A stretch of 64,000 bases of DNA from Aeromicrobium sp. Leaf350 (GTDB taxonomy: Bacteria > Actinomycetota > Actinomycetes > Propionibacteriales > Nocardioidaceae): assembly GCF_916858655.1 (NCBI RefSeq), contig NZ_CAKASL010000002.1, positions 62,001 through 126,000 on the forward strand, written 5' to 3'. Positions 38,208-46,107 of the stretch are shown one piece after another. A program made the translations under genes and the position numbers. Position 1 is the first letter of the stretch; each line of letters starts with the position of its first letter. The notes beneath the pieces are model-generated. The model made no database searches and had not been told where the DNA came from. It was given only the letters and a program-made list of their open reading frames with translations.

Positions 38208-38237
38208 TCGACAGGCGGACACCGCTCGCGCTAGCCT
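38208..38237 (+). promoter_or_regulatory. Promoter of the 30-codon gene
   Basis: TCGACA (38208-38213, one base from TTGACA), an 18-bp spacer and TAGCCT (38232-38237). It leaves a leader of about 30 nt to ATG 38274, carrying the ribosome binding site GGAAGAGG. Confidence 0.55.
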
Positions 38238-38273
38238 GCTGTCACCCGCACGACGAAGGAAGAGGTGAACCCC

Positions 38274-38366
38274 ATGACGAACCCCATGAAGTCGACCGAC
38301 GCGTTCCGCGTCGTCGCCGACCGGTTCCTCGACGGTTCGCCCTCCGGAGTCATGCACCTGCCGTAG
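38274..38366 (+). CDS. 30-residue ORF, possible leader peptide
   Basis: A short ORF beginning MTNPMKSTDAFRVVADRF and ending GVMHLP. It is likely real: 28 of its 30 codons end in G or C, as in the long genes here, GGAAGAGG lies 9 nt before the ATG and a promoter precedes it. The stop codon lies 25 nt before a strong intrinsic terminator, and the next gene follows 29 nt after that. This order (small ORF, terminator, gene) is that of translational attenuators such as the whiB7 leader. It could equally be a free small protein. No amino acid is repeated in a way that names a sensed signal. Confidence 0.6.
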   Translation: MTNPMKSTDAFRVVADRFLDGSPSGVMHLP

Positions 38367-38390
38367 TCACCATCACGGCACGTCCATCTG

Positions 38391-38426
38391 CCGCTCCGGA
38401 TCGTCGATCCGGGGCGGTTTTTCTTT
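38391..38426 (+). terminator. Intrinsic terminator with T-tract
   Basis: A 12-bp stem (CCGCTCCGGATC/GATCCGGGGCGG, one G-T pair) with a 3-nt loop is followed directly by TTTTTCTTT. It is one of only two hairpins with a T-rich tail that I found in the window. It lies between the 30-codon ORF and the next gene. Confidence 0.9.
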
Positions 38427-38454
38427 GTCCACTCATCTCGAAAGGAGGCGCGCC

Positions 38455-38721
38455 ATGACCATCAATCCATCACGCACGACCGATCCCATGCCCGCACACA
38501 CCCATCCGACCACCCCCGGCCGGAATGCCGGTCGACTCACGGGGGAGGAGGTGTCGGACATGGCCCGATTCGGTCGCCAGGCCCGCGTCAAGCGCGCCTG
38601 GGACGAGCTGTCGGAAGCGGATCGCGAGGTCCTGCTGAACCAGGCGCGTGAGCGTCGCGAGCAGCAGGCGCAGCGCGACGCGCGATTCGTCGACGTGTAC
38701 GCGTACCGCCTCAACAAGTAG
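38455..38721 (+). CDS. Small charged protein of unknown function
   Basis: An 88-residue protein without cysteines. The first 35 residues are Pro/Thr/His-rich and use less G/C-ending codons than usual here. The rest (MARFGRQARVKRAWDELSEADREVLL) is a basic-acidic helix pair ending DARFVDVYAYRLNK. AAAGGAGG, a full anti-Shine-Dalgarno match, precedes ATG 38455, but GGGGGAGGAGG also precedes ATG 38560, which would give a 53-residue protein. With a terminator ending 29 nt upstream, expression probably needs read-through. Confidence 0.6.
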   Translation: MTINPSRTTDPMPAHTHPTTPGRNAGRLTGEEVSDMARFGRQARVKRAWDELSEADREVLLNQARERREQQAQRDARFVDVYAYRLNK

Positions 38722-38733
38722 GTCCGTCACCAC

Positions 38734-38767
38734 GGCGCCGGTGCTCCCTCGCGGGAGCGCCGGCGCC
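38734..38767 (+). terminator. Very strong GC hairpin
   Basis: A 15-bp stem (GGCGCCGGTGCTCCC with its partner, one G-T pair) with the loop TCGC, 13 nt after the preceding stop. It can be extended by two pairs. No T-tract. Confidence 0.75.
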
Positions 38768-38883
38768 GTCGTGCGTCTCGGGGAGGGCGGTAACCGAATC
38801 GCAACCGCTGAACCGTCCGGACGGTATAGCCAGCGCGCTCCGGCGCTCCTACGATCGACGCACCGACGAGGGGAGCCACAGGC

Positions 38884-39984
38884 ATGGGACGCATGATCGA
38901 GACCGTCGCGGTCTTCGGGTTGGGCAAGGTGGGCGAGCTGGTCGCCCTGATGCTGGTGGAGTCCGGCTTCACGGTGAAGGGCTACGACGCCGCAGCGCGC
39001 CAAGACCCGGTCGGCGCCCGCGCAGGCTTCGACCGTTTCCAGCTCGACGTCAGTGACACGGCCGGCATCCGGCAGGCGCTGGACCAGGTCGACGCCGTCG
39101 TGTCGTGCCTGCCGTACCACGCCAACATCGCGGTGGCCGAGGCCGCGCACGCGACCGGCACGCACTACTTCGACCTGACCGAGGACGTCCCGACCACGCA
39201 GCGCGTCATGGAGCTCTCGCAGCTCGACGGCGACTCGGCCTTCGTGCCGCAGTGCGGGCTCGCGCCGGGTCTGATCGGCATCGTCGGCGCCTCCATCGCG
39301 GTGACCTTCGACTCGATCAAGTCGATCGAGCTCAAGGTGGGAGCCCTGCCGCAGAACCCGACCGGGCTGCTCGGGTACGCCTTCAACTGGTCGGCCGAGG
39401 GGGTCGTGAACGAGTACCTCAACGACTGCGAGGTGCTGCGCTCGGGACACCGTCAGATGGTGCCCGCGATGACCGAGAAGGAACGCGTCGTGATCGGCGG
39501 CATCGAGCTCGAGGCGGCGCTGACCTCCGGCGGCCTGGGCACGATGTGCCAGACCTACGAGGGCCGCGTGAACCGGCTCGACTACAAGACCTTGCGGTAT
39601 CCCGGTCACTTCAAGCAGATGCACTTCTTGTTCGACGAGCTCGGCCTGCGCGACGAGCGGGAGCTGGTCGGGCGGGTGCTGCAGGACGCCAAGCCGCCGG
39701 TCAGCGACGACATCGTCTACCTCCACGCGGCGGTCGAGGGCGTCAAGGAGGGCCTGGCGTTCCGCGAGAACTACGTGCGCGGTTACCTGCCGACCGACGT
39801 CGGCGGGCGGCGCTGGCGGGCGATCTCCTGGACCACCGCGGCCTCGGCGGTCGCCGTGGTCGAGCTGGTGGCGGAGGGCAGACTTCCCGGTACGGGCTTC
39901 GTCCGCCAGGAGGACATCGCCCTGACCGACCTCAAGAGCACCAACGCCGGCCGACTGTTCGCCGAGGCAGGAGAACCCCGATGA
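38884..39984 (+). CDS. Saccharopine dehydrogenase family protein, probable lysine 6-dehydrogenase
   Basis: A 366-residue NAD(P)-dependent enzyme with an N-terminal Rossmann motif (VFGLGKVGELVA, residues 9-20) and the Sacchrp_dh segment VVSCLPYHANIAVAEAA...TGTHYFDLTED. The length and single-domain form fit L-lysine 6-dehydrogenase, which oxidises the side-chain amine to 2-aminoadipate semialdehyde. The next two genes encode an ALDH7-type dehydrogenase and an HglS-type enzyme, the later steps of lysine breakdown, and overlap it. Saccharopine reductase activity is less likely because no lysine-ketoglutarate partner is present. A TACGAT hexamer and AGGGGAG lie upstream of ATG 38884. Confidence 0.85.
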   Translation: MGRMIETVAVFGLGKVGELVALMLVESGFTVKGYDAAARQDPVGARAGFDRFQLDVSDTAGIRQALDQVDAVVSCLPYHANIAVAEAAHATGTHYFDLTEDVPTTQRVMELSQLDGDSAFVPQCGLAPGLIGIVGASIAVTFDSIKSIELKVGALPQNPTGLLGYAFNWSAEGVVNEYLNDCEVLRSGHRQMVPAMTEKERVVIGGIELEAALTSGGLGTMCQTYEGRVNRLDYKTLRYPGHFKQMHFLFDELGLRDERELVGRVLQDAKPPVSDDIVYLHAAVEGVKEGLAFRENYVRGYLPTDVGGRRWRAISWTTAASAVAVVELVAEGRLPGTGFVRQEDIALTDLKSTNAGRLFAEAGEPR

Positions 39985-41501
39985 CCACCACCCCGACCGA
40001 TCCGTCGTCCGTCGGCAGCGATGCCCGCGAGGTGCTGGCCCGACTCGGCGTCGAGCTGAGCGGCGAGGGCGACCTCGCGACGCGCTCGCCGATCGACGGC
40101 GCCGAGATCGTCCGCGTCGCGGCCCACACGCCGGGCGACGTCAGTGACGCCGTGGCGCGGGCGCACGAGGCCTTCCTCCAGTGGCGCACGGTGCCGGCCC
40201 CCGTGCGGGGTGCGTTCGTCCGCGAGCTCGGCGAGCTGCTGCGGGAGCACAAGGACGACCTTGGCCGACTCGTCAGCATCGAGGCCGGCAAGATCCTCAG
40301 CGAGGGCCTCGGCGAGGTGCAGGAGATGATCGACATCTGCGACCTCGCGGTCGGTCTCTCCCGCCAGCTCCACGGGCTGACGATCGCCACCGAGCGGCCG
40401 GGCCACCGGATGATGGAGCAGTGGCACCCCCTCGGGGTGGTGGGCGTCATCAGCGCGTTCAACTTCCCGGTCGCGGTGTGGTCGTGGAACGCGGCCCTGG
40501 CGTTCGTGTGCGGTGACGCCGTGGTGTGGAAGCCGTCGGAGAAGACGGTGCTGACCGCGCTCGCGTGCCAGTCGCTCGCCGCCGAGGCAGCGCGCCGCAC
40601 CGGAGCGCCCGAGCACCTGAGCCAGGTCGTCGTCGGTGCCGCGGACGTGGGCGAGGCGCTGGTCGACGACCCGCGCGTGCCGCTCGTCTCGGCCACCGGC
40701 TCGACCCGCATGGGCCGGGCCGTCGCGCCGCGCGTCGCTGCTCGCCTCGGGCGCACGCTGCTGGAGCTGGGCGGCAACAACGCCGCGATCGTCGCCCCCT
40801 CGGCCGACCTGGACCTCACGGTGCGCGGCCTCGTGTTCTCCGCGGCAGGCACGGCCGGCCAGCGGTGCACGTCGCTGCGCCGCGTCATCGCCCACCGCTC
40901 GGTCAAGGACGAGCTCGTGCGGCGTCTGTCGACCGCGTACGCCTCGTTGCCGATCGGGTCGCCGCTGGAGTCGTCCACCCTGGTCGGGCCCCTCATCGAC
41001 GCGGCGGCGGGCGAGGGCTTCGACGCCGCCGTCGCGCAGGCCCAGGTCGAGGGCGGCGAGGTCGTGGTCGGCGGCTCGCGCGACGAGGGCGTCGCGGGTG
41101 GCACCTACGTGCGGCCCACGATCATCGACATGCCGGGGCAGACGGCGATCGTCGAGACCGAGACCTTCGCGCCCATCCTGTACGTGCTGACGTACGACGA
41201 GCTCGACGAGGCGATCGCGCTGCACAACGCGGTGAGCCAGGGGCTCAGCTCGTCGATCTTCACGCTCGACGTGCGCGAGGCCGAGCTGTTCGTCTCGGCG
41301 GTGGGGTCGGACTGCGGGATCGCCAACGTCAACATCGGACCCTCCGGCGCCGAGATCGGCGGTGCGTTCGGTGGCGAGAAGGACACCGGCGGCGGTCGCG
41401 AGTCGGGCTCCGACGCCTGGCGCGCCTACATGCGGCGCACGACCAACACCGTGAACTACTCGACCGAGCTGCCGCTGGCGCAGGGGGTCGAGTTCCTGTG
41501 A
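39981..41501 (+). CDS. ALDH7-type 2-aminoadipate semialdehyde dehydrogenase
   Basis: A 506-residue aldehyde dehydrogenase. Coenzyme-binding FNFPVAVWSWN and KPSEKT, the catalytic Glu in LLELGGNNA and the catalytic Cys in AGQRCTSLRR are all present. The GGNNA and AGQRCT signatures, plus the late ETFAPILYVL and GEKDTGGGRESGSDAW, mark the ALDH7 (antiquitin/AmaB) group that oxidises 2-aminoadipate semialdehyde. It overlaps the upstream dehydrogenase by 4 bp (ATGA) and the downstream hglS by 4 bp (GTGA), supporting one coupled pathway. Confidence 0.9.
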   Translation: MTTTPTDPSSVGSDAREVLARLGVELSGEGDLATRSPIDGAEIVRVAAHTPGDVSDAVARAHEAFLQWRTVPAPVRGAFVRELGELLREHKDDLGRLVSIEAGKILSEGLGEVQEMIDICDLAVGLSRQLHGLTIATERPGHRMMEQWHPLGVVGVISAFNFPVAVWSWNAALAFVCGDAVVWKPSEKTVLTALACQSLAAEAARRTGAPEHLSQVVVGAADVGEALVDDPRVPLVSATGSTRMGRAVAPRVAARLGRTLLELGGNNAAIVAPSADLDLTVRGLVFSAAGTAGQRCTSLRRVIAHRSVKDELVRRLSTAYASLPIGSPLESSTLVGPLIDAAAGEGFDAAVAQAQVEGGEVVVGGSRDEGVAGGTYVRPTIIDMPGQTAIVETETFAPILYVLTYDELDEAIALHNAVSQGLSSSIFTLDVREAELFVSAVGSDCGIANVNIGPSGAEIGGAFGGEKDTGGGRESGSDAWRAYMRRTTNTVNYSTELPLAQGVEFL

Positions 41502-42739
41502 CCCTCGGGTCCGACAGCAGGGCGGTCTCCTCCACCGAGCTGCGAGCACGGTTCGCCCGTGCGCTCTCTGACCTCTACGGCACGGAGGTGCCCGCCTACA
41601 CGACCCTCGTGCGCACCTGCGAGGAGATCAATGCCGAGGTGCTCGAGCGCCTCGGACCCGAGGCGGAGCGATTCGGCTCGATCGGACGGGTCACCGCGGA
41701 ACGGCACGGGGCGATCCGGGTCGGCACGGCGGTCGAGATCGCCCAGGTGGCGCGCATCTTCGGCGCGTGCGGCATGCACCCGGTCGGCTTCTACGACCTG
41801 CGCGAGGCCACCCCGCCGATCCCGGTCGTGTCGACGGCGTTCCGCCCGATCGACCGCACCGAGCTCGCGGCCAACCCGTTCCGCGTCTTCACCTCGATGC
41901 TGGTGGTCGACGACCGCCGGTTCTTCGACGCGGAGACGCAGGCACGGCTCGAGGACTTCCTCGCGCGGAGGAGCCTGTTCCCCGACGAGCTGCTGACGCT
42001 CGCCGACACCGCCGAGGCGGCCGGTGGTCTCGACGAGCCCGATGCGGCTCGGTTCCTCGAGCTCGCCACCGCGTCGTTCGCGCTGTCGCCGGAGCCCGTC
42101 GACCGCGCCTGGTACGACCACCTGGAGTCGATCAGCAGCGTCGCGGCCGACATCGGCGGCGTCGCCTCCACGCACATCAACCACCTCACGCCCCGCGTGC
42201 TCGACATCGACGAGCTCTACCGGCGCATGGAGGCCCAGGGCATCGCGATGATCGACCGCATCCAGGGTCCGCCCGGCGACACCGGACGTCCCGACGTGCT
42301 GCTGCGTCAGACGTCGTTCCGAGCCCTCGCCGAGCCGCGCCGGTTCCGCGAGGCCGACGGCACGGTCGTCACCGGCGAGCTGAGCGTCCGGTTCGGCGAG
42401 GTCGAGGCGCGGGCCGTCGCCCTGACGCCGCACGGGCGTGCGCTGTACGACGAGCAGGGTCTGGAGGCGTTCCCGAGGACCGACGCGGAGCTGCACGAGC
42501 TCGACCTGGCGTACTACGTCGAGGACGCGGACGGCGCGCTGCGGCCGATCGTCTACGAGGACTTCCTGCCGAGGTCGGCAGCCGGCATCTTCGCGTCGAA
42601 CCTGACGAGCGACGGTCGCGCCGACGCGACCCAGCGCGCCGCGGCTCGCGACGCCACGTGGCTGCAGGCGGCCCTCGGGCGGGAGCTCCACGACCCCTAC
42701 GCGCTGTACGACGCCGAGCGGGCCGCCGCTCCGCGCTGA
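41498..42739 (+). CDS. hglS: 2-oxoadipate dioxygenase/decarboxylase (HglS, YdcJ family)
   Basis: A 413-residue DUF1338-family enzyme. Characterised HglS converts 2-oxoadipate to D-2-hydroxyglutarate with Fe(II) and O2. Family features are the opening Y.TLV..C.EIN.EVL, the metal-site histidine in RHGAIRVGT, HINHLTPRVLDID and YEDFLP in the C-terminal part. With the two upstream genes it gives lysine to 2-aminoadipate and, after a transaminase not in the window, 2-oxoadipate to 2-hydroxyglutarate. Confidence 0.88.
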   Translation: MTLGSDSRAVSSTELRARFARALSDLYGTEVPAYTTLVRTCEEINAEVLERLGPEAERFGSIGRVTAERHGAIRVGTAVEIAQVARIFGACGMHPVGFYDLREATPPIPVVSTAFRPIDRTELAANPFRVFTSMLVVDDRRFFDAETQARLEDFLARRSLFPDELLTLADTAEAAGGLDEPDAARFLELATASFALSPEPVDRAWYDHLESISSVAADIGGVASTHINHLTPRVLDIDELYRRMEAQGIAMIDRIQGPPGDTGRPDVLLRQTSFRALAEPRRFREADGTVVTGELSVRFGEVEARAVALTPHGRALYDEQGLEAFPRTDAELHELDLAYYVEDADGALRPIVYEDFLPRSAAGIFASNLTSDGRADATQRAAARDATWLQAALGRELHDPYALYDAERAAAPR

Positions 42740-42783
42740 GTCCTGCACCGCTCCAGTGGTTGCGGGGTGCCACCATCGAGGGC

Positions 42784-44478
42784 ATGGAACCGATGGAGCT
42801 CGCCGTGCTCGGCGTCATCGTGGTCGTGGCCGTGTGCGTCGTGTCGCCGAAGCTGGGGGTCGCGGCCCCGCTGTCGCTCGTGGCGGTCGGGGTGGGCCTG
42901 TCGTTCGTGCCGGGCGTGCCCGACGCCGAGCTGGATCCCGAGATCATCCTCGCCGGCGTCCTGCCGCCGTTGCTCTACGCGTCGGCGGTGACGATGCCCA
43001 TCACCGACTTCCGCCGTGACCTCAAGGCGATCAGCGGTCTCTCGGTCGTGCTGGTCGTCGTGACGTCCGCCGTGATCGGCCTGGTGCTGCCGGTCCTGGT
43101 GCCGGGGATCGGCTTCGCCGAGGCGTTCGCGCTGGGTGCCATCGTGAGCCCGACCGACGCCGTCGCCACGTCGATCGCCCGCCGGACCGGTGCGCCGCCG
43201 CGGCTGCTGACGGTGCTGGACGGCGAGAGCATGCTGAACGACGCGACGGCCCTGGTGCTGCTGCGCAGCGCGATCGCGGCGACGGGCGTGACGGTGTCGG
43301 TCCTCGACGTGGGTCTGCACCTCCTGCGGGCCGTCGTCGTCGCCTGCCTGATCGGCGTGGTGGTGGCCGCCGTCAGCCTGCTGGTCCGCTCCCTGGTCAA
43401 GGACGCGACGGTCGCGACCGCGATCTCCTTCGTCGTGCCGTTCGTGGCCTACGCGCCCGCCGAGCACCTCGGCGGCTCCGGCCTCGTCGCGGTGGTCGTG
43501 GCGGGTCTGGGCATCGGGTCGCGCGGCTACGTCGAGCTGCGCCCCGAGGACCGCGTGGCCGAGCGCGTCAACTGGCGCACGATCGCGTTCCTGCTGGAGG
43601 GTGCGGTGTTCCTCGTGATGGGTCTGCAGCTGCGGCCCCTGTGGGACGACTTCCGCGCGACGGACCAGTCCGTCGGTCTGGTGGTCGCCGTCGCGGCGAT
43701 CGTGCTGGGCGTGGTGATGGTCGCGCGCGTGCTGTTCACCGCCGGCCTGCTCCTGGGCCTGCGCGGAGACCGCCAGCAGCACGAGGCGGCCCGGCCGCGC
43801 ATGGCTGCGCTGCGGGACTACCTCGCCTCGCCCGAGGCCCAGCGCCACTCCGAGGCGCGCCGCGAACGGGCCCTTCGCGCGATCGAGCGGCGCGAGCACG
43901 ACATCACGTTCTACGGCGAGCAGCGACTCGGTGCGCGGGACGGCCTCGTCCTCACGTGGGCCGGGATGCGCGGCTGCATCACGGTCGCCGCGGCCCAGAC
44001 CATCCCGCCCGAGCTGGCGCAGCGTGACCTGCTGGTGCTGGTGGCCTTCATCGTCGCGGGCACCTCCCTGCTGGTCCAGGGCGGGACTCTCGGGTGGGTC
44101 GTCCGCCGGCTCGGGGTGCTCGACGACCGGGACGGCGCGCGGCGCGAGCAGCTCGGTCTGCTCGTCACTGCTCTGGCCGACGTCTCCCAGGCGCGGTGCG
44201 ACGAGGCGCAGGCCGAGGGGCTCGACGGCCGTCCGGTCGACCCGATGGTCGTGCAGCACGTGCGCCGTCGGTCGACGCCGGCGGCGGACTGGGACTGGGC
44301 CGGTGCCGAGGGTCCCGAGCGCGACCAGCTCCTGCAGGACTTCCGCGAGCTGCACCTGCGCGTGATCGAGGACCAGCGCGAGGCGCTGCTCGACCTGCGC
44401 TCGGCCGGACGCTACGACTCGGGAGTGATCGGTGAGCTCCTCGACCGCCTGGACGCCGTGCAGGCCACCGGGCGGTGA
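42784..44478 (+). CDS. CPA1-family Na+/H+ antiporter (NhaP-like)
   Basis: A 564-residue cation/proton antiporter with about 11-12 helices. The ion-binding helix carries SPTDAVAT and LNDATALVL, the CPA1 active-site pattern, and WAGMRGCITVAAA is the conserved late helix. The C-terminal 150 residues are cytoplasmic, charged and helical, a likely regulatory tail. The last residues (ATGR) and stop codon are encoded within a repeat array that starts at 44470. The start could also be ATG 42793. Confidence 0.9.
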   Translation: MEPMELAVLGVIVVVAVCVVSPKLGVAAPLSLVAVGVGLSFVPGVPDAELDPEIILAGVLPPLLYASAVTMPITDFRRDLKAISGLSVVLVVVTSAVIGLVLPVLVPGIGFAEAFALGAIVSPTDAVATSIARRTGAPPRLLTVLDGESMLNDATALVLLRSAIAATGVTVSVLDVGLHLLRAVVVACLIGVVVAAVSLLVRSLVKDATVATAISFVVPFVAYAPAEHLGGSGLVAVVVAGLGIGSRGYVELRPEDRVAERVNWRTIAFLLEGAVFLVMGLQLRPLWDDFRATDQSVGLVVAVAAIVLGVVMVARVLFTAGLLLGLRGDRQQHEAARPRMAALRDYLASPEAQRHSEARRERALRAIERREHDITFYGEQRLGARDGLVLTWAGMRGCITVAAAQTIPPELAQRDLLVLVAFIVAGTSLLVQGGTLGWVVRRLGVLDDRDGARREQLGLLVTALADVSQARCDEAQAEGLDGRPVDPMVVQHVRRRSTPAADWDWAGAEGPERDQLLQDFRELHLRVIEDQREALLDLRSAGRYDSGVIGELLDRLDAVQATGR

Positions 44479-44586
44479 GCTAGAGACCTGTCCCCGCAGC
44501 GGGCGGTGAGTTAGGGACCTGTCCGAGGGTTCGACACGTCCCCGACTCACCGCTGACGCGGGGGACACGTCCCAATCTCACCGCCC
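44470..44586. repeat. Four-unit inverted repeat array, 31-bp period
   Basis: Four related 24-bp units start at 44470, 44501, 44532 and 44563, exactly 31 bp apart with 7-bp spacers. Units 1 and 2 read on +, 3 and 4 on -. Each starts GGGCGGTGAG (or a variant) and ends near GGGACSTGTCC, itself partly self-complementary. Together they form a 117-bp dyad centred near 44528 with terminal inverted repeats GGGCGGTGAG/CTCACCGCCC. Unit 1 includes the antiporter stop codon. It could be a long RNA hairpin, an operator or a transposon-derived (MITE-like) element; no clear target-site duplication was seen. Confidence 0.85.
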
Positions 44587-44633
44587 AGCCGGGTGGGAGT
44601 GCTTCTGTCGGTGCACGGTGGCAGCCTGAGGCC

Positions 44634-45071
44634 ATGGGACGCACCGTGCAGATCACGTTCGACGCCGCCGACCCCGCCGCGGTGGCCGACTTCTGGGCCG
44701 CGGCCCTCGGCTACGAGGTGCAGGCCCCGCCGCCGGGCTTCGACAGCTGGCCCGAGGCGCTCACGGCCTTCGGCGTGCCACCGGAGCTGCACAACTCGAG
44801 GTCGGCGGTCGTCGACCCGGAGGGCACGGGCCCCCGCCTGTTCATCCAGCAGGTGCCGGAGGCCAAGGCCGGCAAGAACCGCCTGCACCTCGACATCCGC
44901 GTCGCGCCCGGGCTCACGGGCGACGAGCGCATGTCCGCGCTCGAGGCCGAGAGCGACCGCCTCACCGCGCTGGGCGCCACGCGCCTCTACCGGGTCGAGC
45001 CCGACGGGCGCATGGAGCACGGGTTCATCACGATGGCCGACCCCGAGGGCAACGAGTTCTGCCTCGACTGA
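44634..45071 (+). CDS. VOC-superfamily (glyoxalase-like) protein
   Basis: A 145-residue protein of the vicinal oxygen chelate superfamily, glyoxalase-like subgroup common in actinobacteria: VQITFDAADPAAVADFWAAALGYE opens the first beta-alpha-beta-beta-beta unit, and NRLHLDIRV and DPEGNEFCLD close the second. Metal-ligand positions (HLD, E of GNEF) look kept. The substrate is unknown. CAGCCT lies 6 nt before ATG 44634. Confidence 0.88.
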   Translation: MGRTVQITFDAADPAAVADFWAAALGYEVQAPPPGFDSWPEALTAFGVPPELHNSRSAVVDPEGTGPRLFIQQVPEAKAGKNRLHLDIRVAPGLTGDERMSALEAESDRLTALGATRLYRVEPDGRMEHGFITMADPEGNEFCLD

Positions 45072-45082
45072 GCCCGCCCCGG

Positions 45083-46048
45083 TCAGGGCAGCAGCAGGAG
45101 CTTGCCGGTCGTGCGACGTCCCTCGAGGTCCTCGTGCGCGGTGACGGCGTCGGCGAGCGGGTACGTCCCCCCGATCCGCACGTCGAGCCCGCCGTCGGCC
45201 ACGGCCGCGAACACGTCGGCCGCACGCCACTCGAGCTCGGCGCGATCGGCGATGAAGTGCGCCAGCGACGGCCGGGTCAGCACCAGCGAGCCCTTGGTGT
45301 TCAGGGCGCGCGGATCGACCGGGGGCACGTTGCCGCTGGCGGCGCCGAACAGCACGAAGGTGCCCCGCGGCTGCAGGGCGTCGAGACCCTCGTCGAAGGT
45401 CGTCGCCCCCACGCCGTCGAGCACGGCGCGCACGCCGCGTCCTTCGGTGAGGTCGCGCACAGCGGATCCGAAGCCGTCGTACTCCAGCACCTCGTCGGCA
45501 CCGGCACCGCGCGACAGCTCGGCCTTCTCGGGCGATCCGGCCGTGGTCAGCACGCGGACGCCGTGGCGCTTGAGCAGCTGCGTGAGCAGCAGCCCCACGC
45601 CCCCGGCGCCGGCGTGCACCAGCACCGTGTCGCCCTCGGCGAACGGCACGATCGAGTTCACGAGGTAGTGCGCCGTCATGCCCTGCAGCATCAGCGCAGC
45701 GGCGACCTGCGGCTCCACGCCGTCGGGCACGATGACGGCCTGGGAGGTCGGGACGATGGCGTGCTCCGCGTAGGCGGCCTCACCGTGTCCCCACGCCACG
45801 GTGTCGCCCTCGGCGAAGCCCGTGACGCCCGCGCCGACGGCGAGCACCCGACCGGAGGCCTCCTTGCCGAGCGTGAAGGGCAGGGGAGTCGAGTACTGGC
45901 CGGAACGCTGGTAGGTGTCGATGTAGTTGACGCCGGCGGCGGCGACCTCGACCAGGAGCTCGTCGGGGCCGGGATCCGGCACCACGATCTCCTCCAGACG
46001 CATCTCCTCGGGTCCGCCATGGGCTCGGATCACGATCGCGCGAGTCAT
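45083..46048 (-). CDS. Zinc-independent quinone oxidoreductase-like MDR enzyme
   Basis: A 321-residue medium-chain reductase of the QOR (zeta-crystallin) group. GroES-like N-terminal domain with GVNYIDTYQRSGQY (quinone reductase signature) and a Rossmann domain with the NADPH motif HAGAGGVGLLLTQLLK. The structural and catalytic zinc ligands of alcohol dehydrogenases are absent. It probably reduces quinones or enones with NADPH. TAGGCT lies 6 nt before the ATG on this strand. Confidence 0.92.
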   Translation of the reverse strand: MTRAIVIRAHGGPEEMRLEEIVVPDPGPDELLVEVAAAGVNYIDTYQRSGQYSTPLPFTLGKEASGRVLAVGAGVTGFAEGDTVAWGHGEAAYAEHAIVPTSQAVIVPDGVEPQVAAALMLQGMTAHYLVNSIVPFAEGDTVLVHAGAGGVGLLLTQLLKRHGVRVLTTAGSPEKAELSRGAGADEVLEYDGFGSAVRDLTEGRGVRAVLDGVGATTFDEGLDALQPRGTFVLFGAASGNVPPVDPRALNTKGSLVLTRPSLAHFIADRAELEWRAADVFAAVADGGLDVRIGGTYPLADAVTAHEDLEGRRTTGKLLLLP

Positions 46049-46107
46049 GCGGCCAGCCTACGGATCAGGCGGCACAATGGTCGACACGACGAGCAGGGAG
46101 GTGCGGC
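46049..46107. promoter_or_regulatory. Divergent promoter region QOR / recO
   Basis: On the minus strand TAGGCT (complement of 46055-46060) lies 6 nt from ATG 46048. On the plus strand CACAAT (46073-46078) may be the -10 for recO, which has a leader and a GGGAGG ribosome binding site before ATG 46108. Confidence 0.45.

Noticed and set aside
44470..44586. CRISPR array
   Set aside because: The repeats alternate orientation as two inverted pairs and have only 7-bp spacers, unlike any CRISPR layout.
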